62,891 nt of DNA from an uncultured Treponema sp. (lineage in GTDB: Bacteria > Spirochaetota > Spirochaetia > Treponematales > Treponemataceae). The notes under the pieces were generated by a model. It was not told the origin of the DNA and ran no database searches. It saw only the letters and a list, made by a program, of their open reading frames with translations. A program made the position numbers and the translations under genes. Position 1 is the first letter of the stretch, and every line of letters starts with the position of its first letter. Of this stretch, positions 1-6,203 are shown piece by piece. The stretch covers positions 1-62,891 of the forward strand of contig CALCRU010000059.1 of assembly GCA_937894335.1 (NCBI GenBank), written 5' to 3'.

Positions 1-19
1 AGCGGCAAAAGTTTTTGTG

Positions 20-235
20 TTTGCAGAAAATGTTTTAGGAAGAAAAGCGTTAGGGATAGTAGCGGCGGCGTTAGCCGTTGCGGAACATAGGGAACGGCGC
101 TGCGTAGCAGGGCAAAAACAGTCCAGTGGACTGTATTTAGTGAGTCTCCGAGCAACTGCGTTGCGAAGGCATAGTGAAGCAATGGAGATAGGTGCGAAGC
201 ACCAGACGTAACCGCGGATAGCCCGATTATGATAC
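20..235. repeat. GC-rich hairpin-dense intergenic element, left edge of window
   Basis: This stretch has no convincing gene but is dense in short perfect hairpins, for example CAGTCCA/TGGACTG with a one-base centre near 119-133 and GGTGC-GAA-GCACC near 200-212. The second arm of the first hairpin is followed by a TTTAGTGAG word that resembles the hairpin-plus-TGACTGAG layout of the elements at 61.1 and 62.7 kb. I read it as part of an interspersed non-coding repeat family. An open frame across it has no ribosome site and no protein-like composition. Confidence 0.45.
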
Positions 236-325
236 AGACTTACCAACCTCATATACTATTTTTTCAAAATTCCTTGCAGAAAACGACGCAAAGCAGAGTA
301 TTCGCCCCATGGAGTAGGTTTATGC

Positions 326-583
326 TTACTTGTGATAATGCGTTCCGCAAAAGGCTATATATACAACATCATTCTCTATTTTGTAGATGATTCTGTGATA
401 TTCATCAATGCGGCGACTCCAAAATCCGGAAAAATCACCTTTCAGAGGTTCTGGTTTTCCAAGCCCTGTGTAGCCGTTTCTGTCTATGTCTTTTAAAATC
501 TCGTTTGCTTTTTTCAGCAGTTTTTTATCATTTTGTAAAGCGAGATAATCCTGCCAGGCAATATCCGACCAGTTCTTATTCAT
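326..583 (-). CDS. yoeB: YoeB/Txe-family mRNA interferase toxin
   Basis: Small basic toxin of about 85 residues that matches YoeB closely: WSxxAWxDYLxLQxxDKKxxKK near the N-terminus, GKPEPLKGDFSGFWSRRI in the middle (catalytic Glu and Arg region), and a C-terminal THYHK ending carrying the catalytic His. YoeB toxins cut mRNA in the ribosomal A site. The antitoxin stop codon overlaps the toxin start in a TAATGATG string. I prefer the second ATG because the GAGG of the antitoxin 3' end is then correctly spaced. It is cotranscribed with the antitoxin upstream and should be silenced by it through protein-protein binding and operon autoregulation. Confidence 0.9.
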   Translation of the reverse strand: MNKNWSDIAWQDYLALQNDKKLLKKANEILKDIDRNGYTGLGKPEPLKGDFSGFWSRRIDEYHRIIYKIENDVVYIAFCGTHYHK

Positions 584-585
584 CA

Positions 586-834
586 TTACACCTCTATCAA
601 ATCATGCTGAGAATATTTGCCTTCGTTTATTTGTTTAATGGATTCTCTAAGAACTGCCTGGTTTTCTTCGCTCCAGAATGGATCGGCCTTTACTTCAAAG
701 GGAATGCGGTTTTCCCGAAGGGCGACTTTTGCCGTCATGTTAAAAAAAGCGGAAACAGTAAGTCCTATAGAATCACAAAATCCCTCAAAAGCCGTCTTTG
801 TGCTGTCGTCCATTCTAATGCTGACTGTTGCCAT
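586..834 (-). CDS. RelB/DinJ-family antitoxin
   Basis: Antitoxin of 82 residues. It opens with MATVSIRMDDSTK, the short beta-strand typical of ribbon-helix-helix RelB/DinJ antitoxins, then GFCDSIGLTVSAFFNM and a charged C-terminal tail that would wrap the toxin. The ATG at 834 is chosen over one 6 nt upstream because GGAGGT abuts the upstream codon and is properly spaced from this one. E. coli YoeB pairs with YefM (Phd family), so this RelB/DinJ partner is a mixed pairing. Confidence 0.88.
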   Translation of the reverse strand: MATVSIRMDDSTKTAFEGFCDSIGLTVSAFFNMTAKVALRENRIPFEVKADPFWSEENQAVLRESIKQINEGKYSQHDLIEV

Positions 835-868
835 AATCATACCTCCAAAATACTAAGATTATACTTAC

Positions 869-897
869 ATTGTAATGCATAGTCGCACAAATGTCAA
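869..897 (-). promoter_or_regulatory. Promoter of the toxin-antitoxin operon
   Basis: On the minus strand TTGACA (892-897) is separated by exactly 17 bp from TACAAT (869-874), about 35 bp upstream of the antitoxin start. The -10 region lies in a partly symmetrical CATTGTAATG word, a plausible antitoxin operator. Confidence 0.7.
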
Positions 898-947
898 ATT
901 TATTTGAACAAATCAATACATTGTCATTGTTTCAGAGGAGTTTATGC

Positions 948-1115
948 ATGAAAAATCAGCCTTTCTTTCCACAGCGTCCAAAATCAAAACCCATAATCTA
1001 CGAAGTGGGCTACACGAAGCGAGCCATAGAAGAACGGATGAAAGAGCATTATCCCACATTAACGCCTGCGCAATCATGGAAATTGGGAATTTTTCCCAAA
1101 CTGATTGTAGGTTGA
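948..1115 (+). CDS. Small hypothetical protein (55 aa)
   Basis: Short frame starting MKNQPFFPQRPK with a good Shine-Dalgarno (GAGGAG, 8 nt before the ATG at 948). It is basic and proline-rich at the N-terminus, followed by an amphipathic helix (YTKRAIEERMKEHYP). I recognise no family. The ribosome site is the main reason for calling it. It lies between the toxin-antitoxin promoter and a convergent secreted-protein gene. Confidence 0.4.
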   Translation: MKNQPFFPQRPKSKPIIYEVGYTKRAIEERMKEHYPTLTPAQSWKLGIFPKLIVG

Positions 1116-1147
1116 AAGAGAGTCAGATATGAATGCCTGGCTGGCAG

Positions 1148-1702
1148 TTATTCTTCTACGGCAGAAAAAAGTGTTGGGGCAGAAAAGTCATAGCCGTTTG
1201 CGTCGTCGGGTATGTCGTCGGAAGAAAACTTCATGTCGGTAAATCCGCTGGGGGCATACTTTATTGTCCAAGTTTCACTTACGGTTTTTGTGCTTTTAAA
1301 CAGGATGCCGTCTGTGCTTTCCTTAACAGAAAAGACTATGGAACCAACTTTTACTTCGTAAGTGCCACTCCACTTTTTGGAACCGAATCTTGTGATCTGC
1401 TCAAGGGTCATGGTTCCGTCGTCAAGGCATTCTATTGTAGTTGTATACTTTCCGTTTACAAAAGACCATTTTCCTGCAAATACGCTTGTAGAAATGTCCC
1501 TAATCTGACCGTCTATGTTGCGTCCTGTTTCCTTTACAGCGCCAGTTAAATCAGACCAGAACTGGAGGGTGTCTTCCTTAAGTTGTTCCCAAGAATCGTT
1601 CAAGTCCTGAGACACAGAAGATTCGCTAGCAAAAAGAACTGCCACGGACAAAAGACATGTTACAGCAATAAGTGCGACCGTTTTCTTAATTTCAAATTTC
1701 AT
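1148..1702 (-). CDS. Putative secreted hypothetical protein
   Basis: Protein of about 184 residues beginning MKFEIKKTVALIAVTCLLS, a clear signal peptide with cleavage probably after LFAS. The start at 1702 gives AGGTGG six nt upstream. The mature part has a charged helical stretch (residues about 30-65) and then a beta-rich half with repeated threonine/glycine strands (KWSFVNGKYTTTIECLDDG, KWSGTYEVKVGSIVF), compatible with a lipocalin-like or DUF-type periplasmic beta domain. I do not recognise a named family. It follows the terminator of the chemoreceptor gene upstream on the same strand. Confidence 0.7.
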   Translation of the reverse strand: MKFEIKKTVALIAVTCLLSVAVLFASESSVSQDLNDSWEQLKEDTLQFWSDLTGAVKETGRNIDGQIRDISTSVFAGKWSFVNGKYTTTIECLDDGTMTLEQITRFGSKKWSGTYEVKVGSIVFSVKESTDGILFKSTKTVSETWTIKYAPSGFTDMKFSSDDIPDDANGYDFSAPTLFSAVEE

Positions 1703-1713
1703 ATGCATCCACC

Positions 1714-1751
1714 TAAAAAAAATAAGGGTAAAAGCAAGACGCTTCTACCCT
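1714..1751 (-). terminator. Rho-independent terminator after chemoreceptor gene
   Basis: Eleven-bp stem (1725-1735 with 1741-1751, one G-U pair) with a five-base loop, followed on the minus strand by a T-rich run (1714-1722). It lies between the chemoreceptor stop and the next start, so the T-run almost touches the next gene's ribosome site. Confidence 0.8.
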
Positions 1752-1777
1752 AAAAAAAACACATGCCCTAGGGCAAG

Positions 1778-3667
1778 TTACACTTTGAACAGTTCAAGTG
1801 CCGTTTCAAGGGCGCTTACACCTTCAGAGTTCTTTGTAGAAGTTTCGTTTACATCACGAATTGCAGACATAATCTGATCGGTACCTGCAACCATTTCGTT
1901 CATGCGGTCGTTAATTTTAAGCATAGTCTCGCCAAGAGAAGTCATTTCGTCGGTAACCTGCTTTCCGCTTTCGAGCATTTCAAGAGAACCGTTCTTAACT
2001 TCTGCGGTAGACTCGTCTATGCTACGCATTGCTTCAAGAATCTGACTACTGCCTTCGCTCTGTTCCTTCATGGCGCTCATTACAACATCTTCCTGCTGCT
2101 TTACGGTCTTTGTCAAATCAAAGATTGTGTTAAACTGCTTTTGCAGGGTCTTTGTACTTTCGCCAACACTGCGAATAACGGCTTCAAGAGCCTTAAGACT
2201 TGAGGCAATTTTCTTACCCTGAGTATTTGACTGTTCGGCAAGCTTACGAATTTCTCCTGCAACAACTGCAAATCCCTTACCCGACTCTCCTGCGTGGGCT
2301 GCCTCAATGGCGGCGTTCATGGCAAGAAGGTTGGTCTGGTCTGCAATAGACTGGATGATTGTAGACGCCTCTGCAAGACCCTTTGATTCGGCAAGGATTC
2401 TGTCGGCAAGTTCTACGCTTTCTACAACACGGCGGTGACCTTCGTCAGAGGCTTTACCCAACTGATCAACGGCCTGACCGTTACGCTCAAGAATGCGAGT
2501 TACACTTTCTATGTTTGCAACCATCTGTCTTACGGCAGCAGAACTTTCTTCTACTCCCGAAGACTGGTTTTCTATGCTGTTGTTAAGGTTCTTGATGTTG
2601 GTAAGAATTTCACGGGCTGCACTTTCGGCCTGCTCAACTCCAGCAGACTGACCTGCAACTTCATCACGCACATCGCCTATGTTACCAACAATCTGCTGTA
2701 CGCTTGCAGAAGTTTCTGTCATGTTTGAAGACAGCTCGTTTGCAATGGTAAGGCTCATTTCTACATTGTGCACGACCTTGCCAAGAAGTCCCTTTGTCTT
2801 TTCGTAGGCAGCGTTAAGGTCGTTAATAAGAAGACCAAATTCGTCACGGCTTTCAACAGCAATTGCGCTACCGGTATAGTCACCGTCTCCAAAGGATGCA
2901 CTGAAAATCTGAATTCTCTTAAGGCGGATAAGGAATCCACGAAGAAGGAAGCGAATGTCAAGAATGTTCAGCACAAGGGCAAGCATCATCAGGGGGAACA
3001 TCTTCTGGAAGAACAGATCCATGACGGTAAACTTTTCGCCCACAGCATCAAGGAAGTAGAAGAAGGGAGCAAGAACACAACAGAACATTCCTATGCTGGT
3101 AAGGGCAACAACAAGGGTGTCGCGCATAAGAAGTCCAAAAGACAAATCCTTTTTTCTGAACGGAAGGAAGCTAATCCACTTTTCAAAGTTTTCAATCCAG
3201 AATATATAGGAAAGAATTGCTATAAGAAGGTTAAGTCCGTTGTAAAGGAGGATGAGTGAAGTCCTGTCTACAGTTGAAATTCCGTAACGGTTTGCAGACA
3301 TGGAAAGGAAAAGCGGAAAGAGGATTCCAGCAGGAAGTGCAATGACTATGTTAAGGTTTACAAGAAGGCTCTGCGCCTTGTTGCATGCATCACAGTCCTT
3401 TTCTGTTCCGTCGTAGCATGAAAGTTTTGAATAGACCACTTTTGCAGAACCTATTGCCCATGCAATCAGAAATGTGTAAAGGAGGATTGGCATAGGAGAA
3501 AGTAGTATCTTACCAAAGACTGCAAAATTCTGGGAAACTGATGCCCCCGGACCTGCAAAAAGCCCAATACAACACCCTATTATAGAAGCAATGATGTGGG
3601 AGGGAAGATGGATGAGGACATTGCGCACATAAAGGTGAAACGGAATGTCATAGTTTTGTCGTTTCAT
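1778..3667 (-). CDS. Methyl-accepting chemotaxis protein with multi-TM sensor
   Basis: Chemoreceptor of 629 residues. The first 250 residues hold about six hydrophobic segments and no large periplasmic loop, so input is probably membrane- or lipid-borne or comes through a TM-embedded ligand site. A HAMP-like linker follows, then a long coiled-coil signalling domain. The conserved hairpin tip (DQTNLLAMNAAIEAAHAGE and a following GKGFAVVA) lies near residues 440-480 and would contact CheA/CheW. A GAGGAG ribosome site precedes the ATG. No CheR-tethering pentapeptide is visible at the C-terminus (ends ELFKV). A strong terminator follows. Confidence 0.92.
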   Translation of the reverse strand: MKRQNYDIPFHLYVRNVLIHLPSHIIASIIGCCIGLFAGPGASVSQNFAVFGKILLSPMPILLYTFLIAWAIGSAKVVYSKLSCYDGTEKDCDACNKAQSLLVNLNIVIALPAGILFPLFLSMSANRYGISTVDRTSLILLYNGLNLLIAILSYIFWIENFEKWISFLPFRKKDLSFGLLMRDTLVVALTSIGMFCCVLAPFFYFLDAVGEKFTVMDLFFQKMFPLMMLALVLNILDIRFLLRGFLIRLKRIQIFSASFGDGDYTGSAIAVESRDEFGLLINDLNAAYEKTKGLLGKVVHNVEMSLTIANELSSNMTETSASVQQIVGNIGDVRDEVAGQSAGVEQAESAAREILTNIKNLNNSIENQSSGVEESSAAVRQMVANIESVTRILERNGQAVDQLGKASDEGHRRVVESVELADRILAESKGLAEASTIIQSIADQTNLLAMNAAIEAAHAGESGKGFAVVAGEIRKLAEQSNTQGKKIASSLKALEAVIRSVGESTKTLQKQFNTIFDLTKTVKQQEDVVMSAMKEQSEGSSQILEAMRSIDESTAEVKNGSLEMLESGKQVTDEMTSLGETMLKINDRMNEMVAGTDQIMSAIRDVNETSTKNSEGVSALETALELFKV

Positions 3668-3755
3668 AAAAAGTCTCCTCGAAACTCTCCATTATAAAAT
3701 TATAAGGCATTATCGAACAATACGCAAGGGCTTTTAAAGGAATCTCTAAAATGTC

Positions 3756-3789
3756 AAAAAAAAAGGTCGCCTAAATCTTCAGGCGACCT
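3756..3789 (-). terminator. Rho-independent terminator of hsp20
   Basis: Perfect 9-bp stem AGGTCGCCT/AGGCGACCT (3764-3772, 3781-3789), 8-base loop, then nine T on the minus strand. Confidence 0.95.
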
Positions 3790-3808
3790 GTACCAGACCT
3801 AACTCTGC

Positions 3809-4237
3809 TTAGGCGATTTTTTTGATTTCAATCTTCTTTGCAGCGGGAGCCGGTTTGCGTGGAATGGTTACGGTAAGAACTCCGTTCATTACACCGGCAC
3901 TGATTTCTTCTGCATCAATGTCCTTGGGCAGGGTAAAACTGCGAGAGAAGGTTGCAAAGTGCCTTTCGTGCAAAAGCCAGTCAGTTTTGTCTTCTGCCTT
4001 TTCAGCCTTCTTTTCTTCCTTTGAGTCGGTAAGTGAAGAAATTGTAAGGACAGAATCCTTAAGGCTTATGTCAACATCGTTTTCGGTTTTACCGGGCATA
4101 TCCATATCCAGAATGTAAGCGTCTTTTGTTTCCTTTACGTCTACCTTTGGAATGAATCCAGTCTGGCGTCCGTACAGTTCAGGCAAGCCAAAGCAAGCGT
4201 TGTCGAAGAGTGAGTTAAAAAGTGAAAGTTCGTTCAT
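3809..4237 (-). CDS. hsp20: Hsp20/alpha-crystallin small heat-shock protein
   Basis: Protein of 142 residues. The alpha-crystallin domain spans about residues 30-130 (VKETKDAYILDMDMPGKTE ... GVMNGVLTVTIPRK, the last being the conserved A/GxxxNGVL signature), with a short charged insert DSKEEKKAEKAEDK. It ends in an IEIKKI tail of the I-x-I type used for oligomer assembly. It is an ATP-independent holdase in the cytoplasm. It is monocistronic: GGAGGT ribosome site upstream, strong terminator downstream. A sigma-54-like -24/-12 element lies about 55 bp upstream of the start. Confidence 0.95.
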   Translation of the reverse strand: MNELSLFNSLFDNACFGLPELYGRQTGFIPKVDVKETKDAYILDMDMPGKTENDVDISLKDSVLTISSLTDSKEEKKAEKAEDKTDWLLHERHFATFSRSFTLPKDIDAEEISAGVMNGVLTVTIPRKPAPAAKKIEIKKIA

Positions 4238-4291
4238 AGTGTTACCTCCGAATAATGTAATTTATTTGAGTTTTTCGCTCATTAAGCATAT

Positions 4292-4307
4292 AGCAGATTC
4301 TGTGCCA
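4292..4307 (-). promoter_or_regulatory. Sigma-54-like -24/-12 element upstream of hsp20
   Basis: Minus strand reads TGGCACAGAATCTGCT. Compared with the RpoN consensus TGGCACG-N4-TTGCW it keeps GG at -24 and GC at -12 with the correct 10-bp gap and differs at two less critical positions. A competing sigma-70 reading is weak (TTGGCA, 17 bp, then TTAATG). Confidence 0.4.
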
Positions 4308-4384
4308 AGTTTTAGGTTTTTCTTTGCAAATTTTGTTTTTTTTGAGGGATTCTGGCGGATTTTTTGGTGACGATGGGGAAAAAT

Positions 4385-4575
4385 ATGCTGAGTATGGGGG
4401 GTCTTTCGGTTTAGTGGAGGTTTTTTTTATGCTGACTTTGGGCTTTTTATGATAAGAGGGCGGCTTGGAATGCTGACTGAGGGACTTTTTCTGCTAAGTG
4501 GGCGGCTCAAAAGGGTGACAAGGTGGCAAAACAGCGAAAAGCTTCGGCACAAAATGAATCAACTGTCGCATTTTT
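4385..4575. repeat. Degenerate ~21-bp tandem array (about nine units)
   Basis: Successive units start at 4385, 4406, 4429, 4449, 4470, 4491, 4513, 4534 and 4555, each 20-23 bp. Odd units open ATGCTGA or a relic of it. Alternate units carry the AAGNGGGCGGCT word (4455 and 4497), so the best match is between units two apart (about 41 bp). The array stops just before the promoter of the next gene. An open frame across it is an accident. Confidence 0.6.
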
Positions 4576-4613
4576 ACCCAATCCACCGAGTCATTTTGAC
4601 ACAATTATTTGAT

Positions 4614-4642
4614 TTGACAATTAAGAATTTGTCGCTTATCAT
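4614..4642 (+). promoter_or_regulatory. Promoter giving a near-leaderless transcript
   Basis: TTGACA (4614-4619), 17 bp, TATCAT (4637-4642). The ATG at 4653 is 10 nt beyond the -10 box, so the transcript should begin within about 4 nt of the start codon. No Shine-Dalgarno is present. Confidence 0.65.
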
Positions 4643-4652
4643 ACAGTTTAGC

Positions 4653-5186
4653 ATGGAATCGAAACAAAACGCACAGGAAGCATTCAGTTCGTTTGCAAAA
4701 CAGCTGGACAGATTCGTAGCCTCAGGAGAAAAGGAACGGCCGCAACCCCTCTACCCCAAGCCTAATCTGCAGCAAAAAATTGCACAGAGCGACGAGGAGC
4801 ACTTTAATAAAATCCGGGAAACATACGGAAAATTCCTTAAACCTCAGGATGCGGAAACAGCCCAGGACCAAGAGGAGCTTCTTTTGGCATACAGGCTTTT
4901 TACTTCCGTAAACGAGCTAAACAAAACTGGCGCCTCAAGGCAGACTTTTATTAGGGCGTCAGACATAGCTACTCCCCTTACCCAGAAAACCCGATACGGC
5001 TCAGGCGGCGACATGATTTACCTTCAATGCTGGTTCATACACGAGGGAGCAAAAGTACCTCTTGTTCCAGAATTTACACGGGGAATTACAAGCCTTACCA
5101 TAACATTTGTTCCGCTGGAAGACCACACCTTTACCCCTCACGAAAAAGAAATCAGGGACTTCATCGAGTCGGAATTCTACAGCTGA
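4653..5186 (+). CDS. Hypothetical protein (177 aa)
   Basis: I place the start at MESKQNAQEAF (4653) because a strong promoter ends just upstream and because the upstream extension of the frame runs through a tandem repeat. The protein is soluble with a charged helical N-terminal half (residues 1-90) and a C-terminal half with mixed strands, including YGSGGDMIYLQCWFIHEG and a repeated TFVPLEDHTFTPHEKEIRD. No signal peptide or membrane segment is seen and no family is recognised. It is flanked on both sides by degenerate 20-bp tandem arrays, which is odd for a single small gene. Confidence 0.65.
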   Translation: MESKQNAQEAFSSFAKQLDRFVASGEKERPQPLYPKPNLQQKIAQSDEEHFNKIRETYGKFLKPQDAETAQDQEELLLAYRLFTSVNELNKTGASRQTFIRASDIATPLTQKTRYGSGGDMIYLQCWFIHEGAKVPLVPEFTRGITSLTITFVPLEDHTFTPHEKEIRDFIESEFYS

Positions 5187-5187
5187 G

Positions 5188-5306
5188 AGGCGCACCCCTT
5201 ACCCAACTGCACATGCAGTTTACCGACAGGCGCCCCCTTACCCTATCGCACATGCCATCCGCAAACGGTCGCACCCCTTACCCCACGGCATATGCGGTCT
5301 GCAAAC
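5188..5306. repeat. Degenerate tandem array, 3 x 40 bp (6 x ~20 bp)
   Basis: Three units of 40, 39 and 40 bp start at 5188, 5228 and 5267. Each begins (A)GGCGCACCCCTTACCC or a close variant and contains a GCACATGC/GCATATGC centre. Each 40-mer splits into two related 20-mers. The array starts two bases after the stop codon of the preceding gene and ends about 20 bp before the next promoter. Confidence 0.75.
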
Positions 5307-5326
5307 AGGCGCAACATCTTTTTCAG

Positions 5327-5356
5327 TAGACTTTTATCTTGCCAATATGCTATACT
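5327..5356 (+). promoter_or_regulatory. Promoter of the acyltransferase gene
   Basis: TAGACT (5327-5332), 18 bp, TATACT (5351-5356). The ATG follows 15 nt later without a ribosome site. Confidence 0.5.
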
Positions 5357-5371
5357 TTCCCCAATAAGCCT

Positions 5372-6115
5372 ATGTTAAGAATCATATTTGCAGTAATAGT
5401 TTCCATTCCTTCCGCAATCATATTCTTGCTTAGGGCGCACTATATCAAAGTGCATTTTAACGACTACACCGAGGAAGACCGCTACGCTTTTATAAAGAAA
5501 TATGCCGTTACACTAAAGAACAATGCTCGCATAGAAACCATTGGCTCAGGCTACGAAAACCTACCCAAAGAAGGCGGATACATACTCTATCCCAACCATC
5601 AGGGTAAGTACGATGCTGTGGGAATCATTATAGAACACGAAAAGCCCTGCACTGTCGTCATGGAGGCAAAACGGAGCCATTTGCCCCTTGCAACCCAACT
5701 TATGACAGTCCTAAACGGAACACGCCTTGACCGCTCAAGCCCTCGCGCCCAAGTGGAAAGTTTTAACAAAATCATAGAAAATGTAAAGAGCGGAAAGCGC
5801 TACATCCTCTTTCCCGAAGGCGGATACAACCTTCAGGATTTTAGAAAAGGAATCAACTGCCTTAAAGAATTTAAGTCTGGCTCCTTCAAGTGTGCCATGC
5901 GCTCCAAATGTCCTGTAGTGCCAGTGGCTCTGGTAGACTCCTGGAAGCCCTTTGGTCAGAATTCCCTGCGCAAGGTTACCACTCAGGTGCACTTTCTTCC
6001 CCCCATCTGCTACGAGGAATACAAGGACATGACTAGCCGGGAACTTGCAGAGGCAGTTAGAAGCCGCATAGAGCAGAAAATTCAGAGTGTAGCCGCCGCC
6101 TCTCAAGAATCCTGA
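5372..6115 (+). CDS. 1-acylglycerol-3-phosphate acyltransferase-like (PlsC family)
   Basis: Protein of 247 residues from MLRIIFAVIVSIPSAI, an N-terminal membrane anchor. The acyltransferase catalytic motif is NHQGKYD (the HX4D box) near residue 75, and the glycerophosphate-binding FPEGGY box is near 150, a variant of FPEGTR. Such enzymes move an acyl chain from acyl-ACP or acyl-CoA to lysophosphatidic acid at the inner membrane. The start is placed downstream of the TATACT box rather than at an ATG that overlaps it. It is a single gene followed by an independently promoted chemoreceptor. Confidence 0.88.
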   Translation: MLRIIFAVIVSIPSAIIFLLRAHYIKVHFNDYTEEDRYAFIKKYAVTLKNNARIETIGSGYENLPKEGGYILYPNHQGKYDAVGIIIEHEKPCTVVMEAKRSHLPLATQLMTVLNGTRLDRSSPRAQVESFNKIIENVKSGKRYILFPEGGYNLQDFRKGINCLKEFKSGSFKCAMRSKCPVVPVALVDSWKPFGQNSLRKVTTQVHFLPPICYEEYKDMTSRELAEAVRSRIEQKIQSVAAASQES

Positions 6116-6130
6116 CGGCCTAAAAAAACA

Positions 6131-6160
6131 TTGGACATTCACATTACAATATGATATAAT
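6131..6160 (+). promoter_or_regulatory. Promoter of chemoreceptor gene
   Basis: TTGGAC (6131-6136), 18 bp, consensus TATAAT (6155-6160), 43 bp before the ATG. Confidence 0.65.
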
Positions 6161-6203
6161 TGTATTGCTTTATTGTATACATCAGTTAAGGAGACTCAGA
6201 TTT

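Noticed and set aside
17..211. Protein-coding gene at the left edge
   Set aside because: The open frame lies within a hairpin-rich GC block, has no ribosome site and an Arg/Ala-rich composition expected from the DNA repeats.
2768..3259. 163-residue frame opposite the first chemoreceptor
   Set aside because: It is antisense to a well-supported TM region, has no ribosome site and is Lys/Asn-rich as expected from the complement.
4449..4652. N-terminal extension of the protein at 4653
   Set aside because: The extension translates the tandem repeat and the promoter, and its composition differs sharply from the rest.
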